In this document: positions 17,392-24,768 of the stretch, piece after piece
Layout of the letters: the number at the start of each line of letters is the position of its first letter
Numbering within the stretch: position 1 is the stretch's first letter
NCBI GenBank assembly: GCA_029939575.1
Contig: JAOZSR010000025.1
Location: 1 to 34,754, forward strand
Direction: 5' to 3'
Origin: Fidelibacterota bacterium
GTDB lineage: Bacteria > Fidelibacterota > UBA2242 > JAOZSR01
Length of the DNA stretch: 34,754 bases
Program-made: the position numbers and the translations under genes
The notes under the pieces: model-generated
Databases searched by the model: none
What the model saw: only the letters and a program-made list of their open reading frames with translations
Told to the model about the DNA's origin: nothing

Positions 17392-18633
17392 ATGAATAAA
17401 ATAGTAAAACTATTCTTTTTAATTTCACTGATAAATTTTTCTTTCGCTGAAATCGGGGAAAAAAGATTTATGGGAGTCATGTTTAATATTTCCGCCGATT
17501 CAGTTGAAAATGTACTTGTTGTTGATAAATCCCGTCAAAAGTTGCAGGTTATTTCAAGCAATAATCCAAAAGAATTCGGAATATTGCATAGTTTCAGAGT
17601 ATCAACCGGTAAGGTAAAAGGTAATAAAGAAATTCGTGGTGATATGAAAACACCGGAGGGTATCTACACTATTCTTGATTCTATTCCGGGCAAAAGAATG
17701 CCGGCAAAATATGGACCCCTGGCATTTATTTTGAATTATCCCAATACTGTTGACAGACTTTTTTCAAGAACCGGATCTGATATTTGGATTCATGGCAGAA
17801 ATGAGGATATAATTGATAGGCAGACTGAAGGGTGTGTATCTTTGGAAAATAGCCATATTTTAGATCTTGAACCCTTTGTTACAATTACAAAAACCCGTGT
17901 GATTATTGTAGATACTTTAGATTATTATACTAATGAAGAATATTTGAAAAAAAGCGCTGAATGGGAACAGTTAATACTAAATTGGAAAAATGCCTGGATA
18001 GCAGGCAATCTTAATAATTATTTCACCTATTATTCTAAACATTATAAAGGTCTTGAATCATTTAAACGTGGCAAAAAAAATATTGAAAATCAATATGCCT
18101 GGAAAAAAATTGACCTTAATAAGATTGTAGTTTTTGTTTCCGAACATGAAGCTGAAGCACGATTTCATCAAGAATTTATATGTCCCCGGTTTCGAAGCAA
18201 AGGAACCAAAACAATGGTTTTAATTCCGGAAGAAGATGGCTGGAAAATTCAAAATGAGCGTATAGTATTAGATGAAGAATGTTATTATTTTGACAAACCT
18301 ATACAAGAATTTATCCAAAAATGGAAAACAAGTTGGGAATCAGGCAAAATTGATGACTATATAATGCAATATAATGCAGATTTTGCTACCAAGGAACATG
18401 ATCTGCAAAGTTACTATAAATTTAAAAAAGCAAAATTTCTTGAGGCAGGGAATATTATTCTAAAACTCGGAGATGCCAAAATTACCAGTCATCAGGAATA
18501 TGTTTGGAAAGTCAGGTTTAGACAGCGTTACGAATCTGAAGTTTACAGAGATATTGGATACAAAACCTTATACCTGAAATTGGAAAATGAAAAATTTTCA
18601 ATTATTAATGAAGAATGGAGCAGAAGACGATAA
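17392..18633 (+). CDS. YkuD-fold L,D-transpeptidase/carboxypeptidase with two NTF2-like domains (Csd6/Pgp2-like)
   Basis: 413 residues with a signal peptide (1-19, NFSFA). The YkuD catalytic domain spans about 40-175: VLVVDKSRQKLQV, the EIRGDMKTPEGIYTI strand, and the active-site segment IHGRNEDIIDRQTEGCVSLEN with His134 and nucleophile Cys148. The usual SHGC is TEGC here, as in the YafK/ErfK-like branch. Two NTF2-like repeats follow, about 190-295 and 303-411, each opening with the same W-K-x-[AS]-W-x-x-G-x-[LI]-[ND]-[ND]-Y motif. In H. pylori Csd6 and C. jejuni Pgp2 a YkuD domain joined to one NTF2 domain trims tetrapeptide stems to tripeptides. By analogy this is a periplasmic L,D-carboxypeptidase, although crosslinking transpeptidase activity is possible. 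It is followed two bases later by a Csd4-like gene. Confidence 0.85.
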   Translation: MNKIVKLFFLISLINFSFAEIGEKRFMGVMFNISADSVENVLVVDKSRQKLQVISSNNPKEFGILHSFRVSTGKVKGNKEIRGDMKTPEGIYTILDSIPGKRMPAKYGPLAFILNYPNTVDRLFSRTGSDIWIHGRNEDIIDRQTEGCVSLENSHILDLEPFVTITKTRVIIVDTLDYYTNEEYLKKSAEWEQLILNWKNAWIAGNLNNYFTYYSKHYKGLESFKRGKKNIENQYAWKKIDLNKIVVFVSEHEAEARFHQEFICPRFRSKGTKTMVLIPEEDGWKIQNERIVLDEECYYFDKPIQEFIQKWKTSWESGKIDDYIMQYNADFATKEHDLQSYYKFKKAKFLEAGNIILKLGDAKITSHQEYVWKVRFRQRYESEVYRDIGYKTLYLKLENEKFSIINEEWSRRR

Positions 18634-18635
18634 TA

Positions 18636-20087
18636 ATGAAAAGCAAAAGAAATATTTTAATATTATGGCTACTATGTTTATTAATAAACTTTTCTCTTTC
18701 TGCCGTTGAAAGACCAGGAAGGGAACATAACATATATTTTGGTAATACTCCAAATGAATTGAATGTATATAAAATTTATGGGCATTTTGATGGGAATACG
18801 ATTTTTATTCTTGGAGGGATTCAGGGGGACGAACCGGGAGGTTTTTTATCTGCAGACCTTTATCCTGATCTTCATCTTGAAAAAGGAAATCTGATAGTAA
18901 TTCCCAGGGCTAATTTTCATTCAATTATAAAGAATAACCGGAAAATCAATTTTGATATGAACAGGAGATTTGCAAATGATTCTTCTGAAACAGCTGAAGA
19001 CAAAATTGTTAAGATAATCAAATCCTTGATGACGGAATGTGACATGTTTTTAAATTTACATGATGGTTGGGGATTTTATAGTGATACCTGGCAAAGTGAA
19101 GGTCGTAATCCCGACAGATATGGACAATCAATAATCGCTGATGACTCAATTTATATTGCTGACGGTGATACTATATGGCTTAAAAAAATGGCTTTACAAG
19201 CTTTGTCAGAGGCTAATAAAAAAATTACTAATCCGAAGCATCATTTAAATTTTTTAAACACCCATACTTTTAATAAAGATGATAAATACAAAGGAATGAA
19301 CAAATCCGCCACTTTTTATGCTTTGACTCATTTGGGGATTCCGGCTTTTGGAATTGAAACCTCCAAGAATTTACCAAAATTAGAAGATAAAATACGGTAT
19401 CATAATTATGCTATTAATGAATTTATGAAGATTATGGGAGTGGAGCCTGAATATCCGGCCATTATATATGAACCTCCCAAACTTATATATCTACTAATAT
19501 CAATTAATAACAGTGATCCAAAACTTGTTGATGATAATCACACTTTGAATGTGTCAAAAGGTGATAAAATTAAAATAATCCATATTGAATCAAATTATAA
19601 ACGTGGACTTAGTTGTAATGTTTATGGTGTTGGTTCTGAAAGTGATTTTAATAAATCTCTGGTTGTGGATAAAAGTACAAAAGTAGAGGTTAAAAGAGAC
19701 AATACTGTAATAGGAAATATTAATATTAAAATAAATGAGATAAATTCCGAATTAACAACTTATATTTTTGAAGTTAATGGAGAAAAAAGAGCAGTCTTAG
19801 ATGGTCAGTCACTAAATATTGTAAGGGGTGATAAAATAAGGATTATTGAGGTTCTTGCAGAAGGTATTCCATCTGATTTTCTAGTAGTTAATTTAAAGGG
19901 ATTTGTGCCTGAAACAGATTATAATAAAGGGGAAGACCGAAAATACTTAATTGATAGTTCCGAACTGACCTGGAAAAAATGGTCAGTTTATGGAAAAGGT
20001 AAAGTATTTCCTATAATTGTTAAGAAAAATAATCGGATTATTTCAAAAGCTACAATCTCTATAGAAGAAAAAGATCATGAATCTTAA
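18636..20087 (+). CDS. M99/M14-type zinc carboxypeptidase (Csd4/Pgp1-like)
   Basis: 483 residues from the ATG at 18636, which gives a clean signal peptide (1-23, NFSLSA). An ATG at 18615 inside the previous gene would add seven polar residues and has no advantage. The metallopeptidase domain spans about 30-270. Its first zinc motif is GGIQGDEPGG, with Gln63 and Glu66 where ordinary M14 enzymes have His and Glu. The third ligand is His142 (LNLHDGWGFY), the substrate-binding site NFDMNRRF is present, and the catalytic Glu241 lies in FGIETSKNL. The Gln ligand is the hallmark of H. pylori Csd4, a D,L-carboxypeptidase that trims tripeptide stems to dipeptides. Two related beta modules follow (about 285-370 and 376-478), each with an L-[ND]-[VI]-x-[KR]-G-D-K-I-[KR]-I-I core. 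Co-transcribed with the Csd6-like gene. Confidence 0.87.
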   Translation: MKSKRNILILWLLCLLINFSLSAVERPGREHNIYFGNTPNELNVYKIYGHFDGNTIFILGGIQGDEPGGFLSADLYPDLHLEKGNLIVIPRANFHSIIKNNRKINFDMNRRFANDSSETAEDKIVKIIKSLMTECDMFLNLHDGWGFYSDTWQSEGRNPDRYGQSIIADDSIYIADGDTIWLKKMALQALSEANKKITNPKHHLNFLNTHTFNKDDKYKGMNKSATFYALTHLGIPAFGIETSKNLPKLEDKIRYHNYAINEFMKIMGVEPEYPAIIYEPPKLIYLLISINNSDPKLVDDNHTLNVSKGDKIKIIHIESNYKRGLSCNVYGVGSESDFNKSLVVDKSTKVEVKRDNTVIGNINIKINEINSELTTYIFEVNGEKRAVLDGQSLNIVRGDKIRIIEVLAEGIPSDFLVVNLKGFVPETDYNKGEDRKYLIDSSELTWKKWSVYGKGKVFPIIVKKNNRIISKATISIEEKDHES

Positions 20088-20179
20088 AGGGCCTGCCTGG
20101 GTATTATGAAGTGTTTGGATATGATTTTTAAATAATTACAGGCGTTATTTTTTAATTCTGTAAATTTTAGGCTTTTGTG

Positions 20180-20208
20180 TTGACTTATAAGATTTGCTAA
20201 ATTAAATT
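20180..20208 (+). promoter_or_regulatory. Candidate promoter of secDF
   Basis: TTGACT (20180-20185; 5 of 6) and TAAATT (20203-20208; 4 of 6) are spaced by 17 nt, about 60 nt ahead of the secD ATG. It lies in the only gap of any size between the Csd4-like gene and secD. Confidence 0.4.
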
Positions 20209-20268
20209 CAATCGCTTTTTACCGGATTTATAACAATGAAGAATAATAATATATTGAGGTGGTATTAA

Positions 20269-22197
20269 ATGTTTAAAAAAACAAATGTACGGTTCATTAT
20301 TATCGGGATTGCAATCGTATTAGCTCTTTATCAATTGTATTGGACTTTTGCTTACAATACAATGCCTGATGAGAAACGCGAAGCACTGTTAATTGATGGT
20401 AAACTTGGATCTTACCAGGAAAGAATGTTGCAACTTGGATTAGACCTGCAAGGGGGAATGCATGTTGTATTGGAATTGGATATTCCTAAATTATTAGAAA
20501 ACTTGGCAAAAAATAAAAGTCCTGAATTTTTTGCTGCTCTTGACGCTGCTAACGAAGAATATAAAGCAACAAATGAAGATTTTCTAAAACTGTTTGCAAA
20601 ACAAGTTGAGATAAAAGATCTTAAACTTATTCGTTTTTATAGTGGATTGATTGATGCTGAAAAAGCGAAAAAAAATGCGGATATTATTAACAGATTAAAA
20701 GTTGAATCCAAAAATGCTCTGAACAGAGCCATGGCAATCATTAGAAATCGTGTCGACCAGTTTGGTGTATCTGAACCAAATATTCAGAAAGCCGGAGAAA
20801 TGAGAATTATTGTTGATTTGGCTGGTGTTCAGGATGCTGAAAGAGCAAGAGCACTTATCCAAAGTACGGCATTATTGGAATTTATATTATTAAAAGACCC
20901 GGCAATTACCCAATCTTTTATTGCTTCAGTTGATGAATATCTGAGAAAAGGTGTTGTCGAAAAAAACGTTGACTCTGTTGCTACAATTGCTGATAGTGAC
21001 ACTACGGTTGATCTTAAAGAATCAAAGGATAAGGCACTCAGTATTAATGAACTTCTTGGCAAAGAAGAAACGGGTACTGTTGCAGATTCATCGGATTCAG
21101 GTGTTGTTGTAGATGAAGAATTGTACGCGGAAAAACCTTTTTCCTCTCTTTTAAGGAATATGAATAATATGATCGGCGTTCCGGAAAAAAATGTTTACGC
21201 CGTGAAAAAGATTTTAAAAGACCCGAAAGTTCAGAAATTATTACCCTACGATTCAAAGATGTTATGGAGTGGAAAACCCGAGTTGTATACTGGTGCTGAT
21301 GGAAAATCTGAAAATTTTTATCTTCTTTATCATGTGAATAAAGATGCTGATATGCCTGGTAAGTTTGTAACAAAAGCCCAGGAAACCATTGGTGGGTCAG
21401 GCTCCAGTGCTGCCGGATCACCTATCGTTAATCTTGGAATGAATAATGAAGGTGCAAAGAAATTTTCAAGACTAACAGGCTCTAATATTGGAAAATTTTT
21501 AGCAATTGTTCTGGATGACAAAGTTTATATGGCTCCTCGTATCAAGGTGAAAATTCCCAGCGGTTCTGCGTATATTGAAGGATTTGAAAGTATGCAGGAA
21601 GCAAAAGATTTGGGAATTGTACTGCGTGCCGGTGCTTTACCTGCCAAAGTTAATATTATCGAGGAAAGAACAGTTGGGCCAACATTGGGGAACGATTCTA
21701 TTCAGTTAGGTATTCGCGTCGGAATAATTGGTTTTCTGTTGGTTATTGGATTTATGGCTTTTTATTATAAAGGTGCCGGTTTAATTGCCGATTTTGCCCT
21801 GGCCTTGAATTTAATTTTTGTGCTGGCGGTACTGGCCTCTTTGCAAGCTACCTTAACTTTACCGGGTATAGCGGGGTTGATTTTAACAATCGGTATTGCT
21901 GTTGATAATAACGTACTTGTTTTTGAAAGAATTCGGGAAGAATTGGATAAGGGGAAAACAGTAAGAGCCGCTATAGAAAGCGGATACAGCCGTGCTTTTA
22001 GTGCTATTGCAGATGCTAATATTACTACGATTCTATCGGCTTTAATTTTGATGCAATTTGGAACCGGGCCAATTAAAGGATTTGCAGTCACTTTATTTTG
22101 GGGTATTATAGCGAGTTTCTTTACAGCAATTTTTGTAACAAGAACTATATTTAATTTTAGAACAGACCGTAAGGTTCTGGAAAAACTTAGTATATAA
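20269..22197 (+). CDS. secD: Protein translocase subunit SecD
   Basis: 642 residues. It has an N-terminal membrane segment (8-28), the conserved periplasmic motif LGLDLQGGMH (56-65), an RNRVDQFGVSEP segment, and a C-terminal bundle of five membrane segments (about 480-635) containing the TLPGIAGLILTIGIAVDNNV and FERIREEL signatures of the RND-type fold. SecD with SecF uses the proton or sodium gradient to pull preproteins from the SecYEG channel on the periplasmic side. The periplasmic part carries an acidic, Ser/Asp-rich insert at about 235-285 that is not typical of short SecD proteins. GAGGTGG at 20256-20262 precedes the ATG by 6 nt. secF follows 17 nt after its stop. Confidence 0.96.
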   Translation: MFKKTNVRFIIIGIAIVLALYQLYWTFAYNTMPDEKREALLIDGKLGSYQERMLQLGLDLQGGMHVVLELDIPKLLENLAKNKSPEFFAALDAANEEYKATNEDFLKLFAKQVEIKDLKLIRFYSGLIDAEKAKKNADIINRLKVESKNALNRAMAIIRNRVDQFGVSEPNIQKAGEMRIIVDLAGVQDAERARALIQSTALLEFILLKDPAITQSFIASVDEYLRKGVVEKNVDSVATIADSDTTVDLKESKDKALSINELLGKEETGTVADSSDSGVVVDEELYAEKPFSSLLRNMNNMIGVPEKNVYAVKKILKDPKVQKLLPYDSKMLWSGKPELYTGADGKSENFYLLYHVNKDADMPGKFVTKAQETIGGSGSSAAGSPIVNLGMNNEGAKKFSRLTGSNIGKFLAIVLDDKVYMAPRIKVKIPSGSAYIEGFESMQEAKDLGIVLRAGALPAKVNIIEERTVGPTLGNDSIQLGIRVGIIGFLLVIGFMAFYYKGAGLIADFALALNLIFVLAVLASLQATLTLPGIAGLILTIGIAVDNNVLVFERIREELDKGKTVRAAIESGYSRAFSAIADANITTILSALILMQFGTGPIKGFAVTLFWGIIASFFTAIFVTRTIFNFRTDRKVLEKLSI

Positions 22198-22214
22198 AAA
22201 GCGGGAAAACTAAT

Positions 22215-23108
22215 ATGCGATTATTAAACAATACAGATATTAACTTTAGCAAATACAGTAAACCTGCAATTATGATAACAAGTATTATTATTTTGGCAGG
22301 TTTAATCTCTATGTTTTTTATTAGGGGATTAAATTTGGGTATTGATTTTACAGGTGGAACACTGGTTCAGGTTCGCTGTGAAAACCCAGCCAATACATCC
22401 GAGATTCGTGATGTATTAAAAGAAGCAGGATTACCAAACGCTGTAATCCAAAAAATGGGTGGAAATAAAGAATTTTTAATTCGTATTCCACAGTCGATTG
22501 AAGTACAGGAAGCCGGAGCCAAGATCAAGCAGGGACTAGCCAGGCTATCTGATAATACATTTGAATATTTACAAGATCAGAAAGTAGGACCAAAAATTGG
22601 AGAAGAACTTCGTTCTGCTGCGTTTTGGGCGATTATTTCGGCTATTGTTGTAATTGGTATATATATTTCAATCCGATTTCAATATAAATTTGCCATCGGA
22701 GCTGTAGTAGCTCTAATTCACGATGTGCTTTTTACTCTTGGAATTTTTTCAATTCTGCAATTAGAGATTTCATTATCAACGATTGCAGCTTTTTTGACAA
22801 TTGTGGGCTACTCTTTAAATGATACTATTGTACTCTTTGACCGAGTTAGAGAAAATGTCAAGAAAAAACGATTTGATAAAATTGATAAAATCGTGAATTT
22901 AAGTATAAATGAAACTCTAAGCAGAACAATTATTACTTCCTTTACTACCTTGATTGTAGTTCTTATTCTAATCTTCTCAAAAGGTGAAGTTCGGATTTTT
23001 GCTATAGCTTTATCTATTGGTGTTTTAGTTGGAACTTACTCATCAATTTATATTGCAGGTCCTGTAGTAGTGACCTGGCAAAATAAAATGATGGCAAGAA
23101 AAAAATGA
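22215..23108 (+). CDS. secF: Protein translocase subunit SecF
   Basis: 297 residues. The N-terminal membrane helix (about 18-38) is followed by the SecF motif LGIDFTGGTLVQV (41-53). Five further membrane segments lie in the C-terminal half with TIVGYSLNDTIVLFDRVREN, the SecF counterpart of the SecD helix 4 motif, and SRTIITSFTTLIVV. It partners with SecD in the inner-membrane SecDF complex. The length is typical of stand-alone SecF. The ATG lies 17 nt after the secD stop with AGCGGG upstream, so the two are translated from one message. A hairpin terminator follows 26 nt after its stop. Confidence 0.96.
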   Translation: MRLLNNTDINFSKYSKPAIMITSIIILAGLISMFFIRGLNLGIDFTGGTLVQVRCENPANTSEIRDVLKEAGLPNAVIQKMGGNKEFLIRIPQSIEVQEAGAKIKQGLARLSDNTFEYLQDQKVGPKIGEELRSAAFWAIISAIVVIGIYISIRFQYKFAIGAVVALIHDVLFTLGIFSILQLEISLSTIAAFLTIVGYSLNDTIVLFDRVRENVKKKRFDKIDKIVNLSINETLSRTIITSFTTLIVVLILIFSKGEVRIFAIALSIGVLVGTYSSIYIAGPVVVTWQNKMMARKK

Positions 23109-23133
23109 TAACTTTAGAACAAAAATAATTTTT

Positions 23134-23166
23134 ATGCTCCCCTGTGTGGGGAGCATTTTATTTTAT
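23134..23166 (+). terminator. Rho-independent terminator after secF
   Basis: ATGCTCCCC (23134-23142) pairs perfectly with GGGGAGCAT (23148-23156) around a TGTGT loop, followed by TTTATTTTATT. A long purA reading frame would begin with the ATG inside this hairpin; the hairpin argues against that start. Confidence 0.85.
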
Positions 23167-23178
23167 TGGAGGTTTTTT

Positions 23179-24429
23179 ATGTCTGTATTAGCCATTTTAG
23201 GAGCCCAGTGGGGCGATGAAGGAAAAGGTAAGATTGTTGATGTATTAAGTGAAAAATCTAACCTGGTTGCTCGATTTCAGGGCGGAGCTAATGCCGGACA
23301 TACTATTAAAATTGGTAATGAAGAAACTATTTTACATCAATTACCAAGTGGAATCTTGCGGGAAAAGGCTAATTGTATATTAGGCAATGGAATGGTAATC
23401 GACCCAATTGGTTTGCTGGAAGAAATTGAGATAGTAAAGTCAAAAGGGTTGGAGATAGACAGCCGCATTAAAATTTCACATCTGGCACATATTGTAACCC
23501 CTTTACATAAAGCCCTGGATTGCTCGAGAGAGATTGAATTAGGGAAAAATGCCATAGGTACAACCAAAAAAGGTATTGGCCCATGCTATAGTGATAAAAT
23601 TTCCCGGAAAGGAATTCAGGCCAGAGAATTAGCAGACATTTTATCTGTCAAAGAAAAATTGACCTCATTGCTAAATTTTCATCTTGCCAAAGGCAACATT
23701 CTGGAATCGGAAAAACCGAGATTGATAAAAGAGTTTGAAGAATTTTATGATGCTTCACAAAAAATATCAGGATTTGTATTTGATACAATTTCCATGATTC
23801 ATCAATATATTAAATCAGATAGAAATATTTTAATAGAAGGCGCACAAGGCACATTACTTGATGTGGATTTTGGTTCCTATCCTTTTGTAACCTCATCAAA
23901 CACTATTGCCGGTAATATTTGCACAGGACTGGGAATTAGCCCCAAAAATGTGCATGATATTTTAGGAGTTTTTAAAGCCTATACCACCAGGGTTGGTGCC
24001 GGTCCCTTCCCGACAGAATTACTTGATGCCACCGGCGATTATTTACAGAAAACCGGTCATGAATTCGGAGCAACTACAAAAAGAAGACGCCGTTGTGGAT
24101 GGTTTGATGCGGTTGTAGGCAAATATTCATCTATGATAAATGGATTTACCAATATTGCTTTGACAAAGTTGGATGTGTTGGATGGGCTTGATGAAATTAA
24201 AATTTGTACCAACTATAAAAATGGTAAATACCCCGGAATTGATCTACATTTAGCTGAGCCCGAATATATTACACTGCCAGGATGGAAAAGTACAATATCC
24301 GGTATTAGAAAATTTGAAGACTTACCGATAAATACTCGGGTTTATATTAATAAACTTGAAGAATTACTTGAAACTCCGATTGGCTTTATTTCAGTTGGAA
24401 AATCAAGGGATCAGATTATTTCAAAATAA
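23179..24429 (+). CDS. purA: Adenylosuccinate synthetase
   Basis: 416 residues from the ATG at 23179, which follows TTGGAGG at 23167-23173. It catalyses IMP + aspartate + GTP to adenylosuccinate, the first committed step to AMP, in the cytoplasm. The start places the motifs at the positions known from E. coli PurA: GAQWGDEGKGK with D13, and GGANAGHTI with H41. Other conserved segments are GTTKKGIGPCYSDK, EGAQGTLLDVDFGSYPFVTS, TTRVGAGPFPTEL, the substrate loop GATTKRRRRCGWFD, and TKLDVLD near the guanine-binding site. The length is near the family norm of about 430. It stands alone, separated from secDF by a terminator; purB and other purine genes are not in the window. Confidence 0.97.
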   Translation: MSVLAILGAQWGDEGKGKIVDVLSEKSNLVARFQGGANAGHTIKIGNEETILHQLPSGILREKANCILGNGMVIDPIGLLEEIEIVKSKGLEIDSRIKISHLAHIVTPLHKALDCSREIELGKNAIGTTKKGIGPCYSDKISRKGIQARELADILSVKEKLTSLLNFHLAKGNILESEKPRLIKEFEEFYDASQKISGFVFDTISMIHQYIKSDRNILIEGAQGTLLDVDFGSYPFVTSSNTIAGNICTGLGISPKNVHDILGVFKAYTTRVGAGPFPTELLDATGDYLQKTGHEFGATTKRRRRCGWFDAVVGKYSSMINGFTNIALTKLDVLDGLDEIKICTNYKNGKYPGIDLHLAEPEYITLPGWKSTISGIRKFEDLPINTRVYINKLEELLETPIGFISVGKSRDQIISK

Positions 24430-24768
24430 GAAGTTTGTTGAAATTATTATTTTCCATCAAAAAGTATTAAAAGTCATGTTATTGTATTCAAAACCATAGA
24501 TTTTTTGTATGAAATTTGTAATGTATTTTTTTACAGATATTCGGAAAATACTTCCTTCAAATAAGCACTTTTTCCCTATAAAAAAAAGTAACACGAAGAT
24601 AAATATCTTGGCATAAATATTGTTCCAAATATTACAATGAAGATTAATTGCAATCTCCAGTTGTAAAGATTAAGGAAATTTTCGATGTCACAACTGAATA
24701 AAGGTAAATATTTATTATCCGGATGAATTTAGTTGCATAAAAAAAATATTTAAAAATATGAGATAATA
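24430..24768. other. Intergenic region upstream of the hybrid kinase
   Basis: 339 nt. It contains a sigma54-like element at 24609-24624 and an inverted repeat CAGTTGT/ACAACTG (24658-24664, 24690-24696). A 13-codon reading frame (24685-24726, MSQLNKGKYLLSG) has AAGGAA 7 nt upstream, which could be a leader peptide or chance. No clear terminator for purA was found. Confidence 0.5.
24609..24624 (+). promoter_or_regulatory. Sigma54-like -24/-12 element
   Basis: TGGCATAAATATTGTT fits the sigma54 pattern TGGCAY-R-N4-TTGCW except for one base (TTGT for TTGC). The GG and G anchors have the right spacing. It sits about 145 nt upstream of the hybrid kinase ATG. No bacterial enhancer-binding protein is encoded in the window, so this rests on the match alone. 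Confidence 0.33.

Noticed and set aside
20091..20155. GCCTG...CAGGC as terminator after the Csd4-like gene
   Set aside because: Five-base arms separated by about 45 nt do not make a plausible terminator.
23134..23178. Upstream ATG extending PurA by 15 residues
   Set aside because: The ATG is the first base of a terminator hairpin, the added residues are not PurA-like, and the ATG at 23179 has a strong ribosome site and puts D13 and H41 at their known positions.
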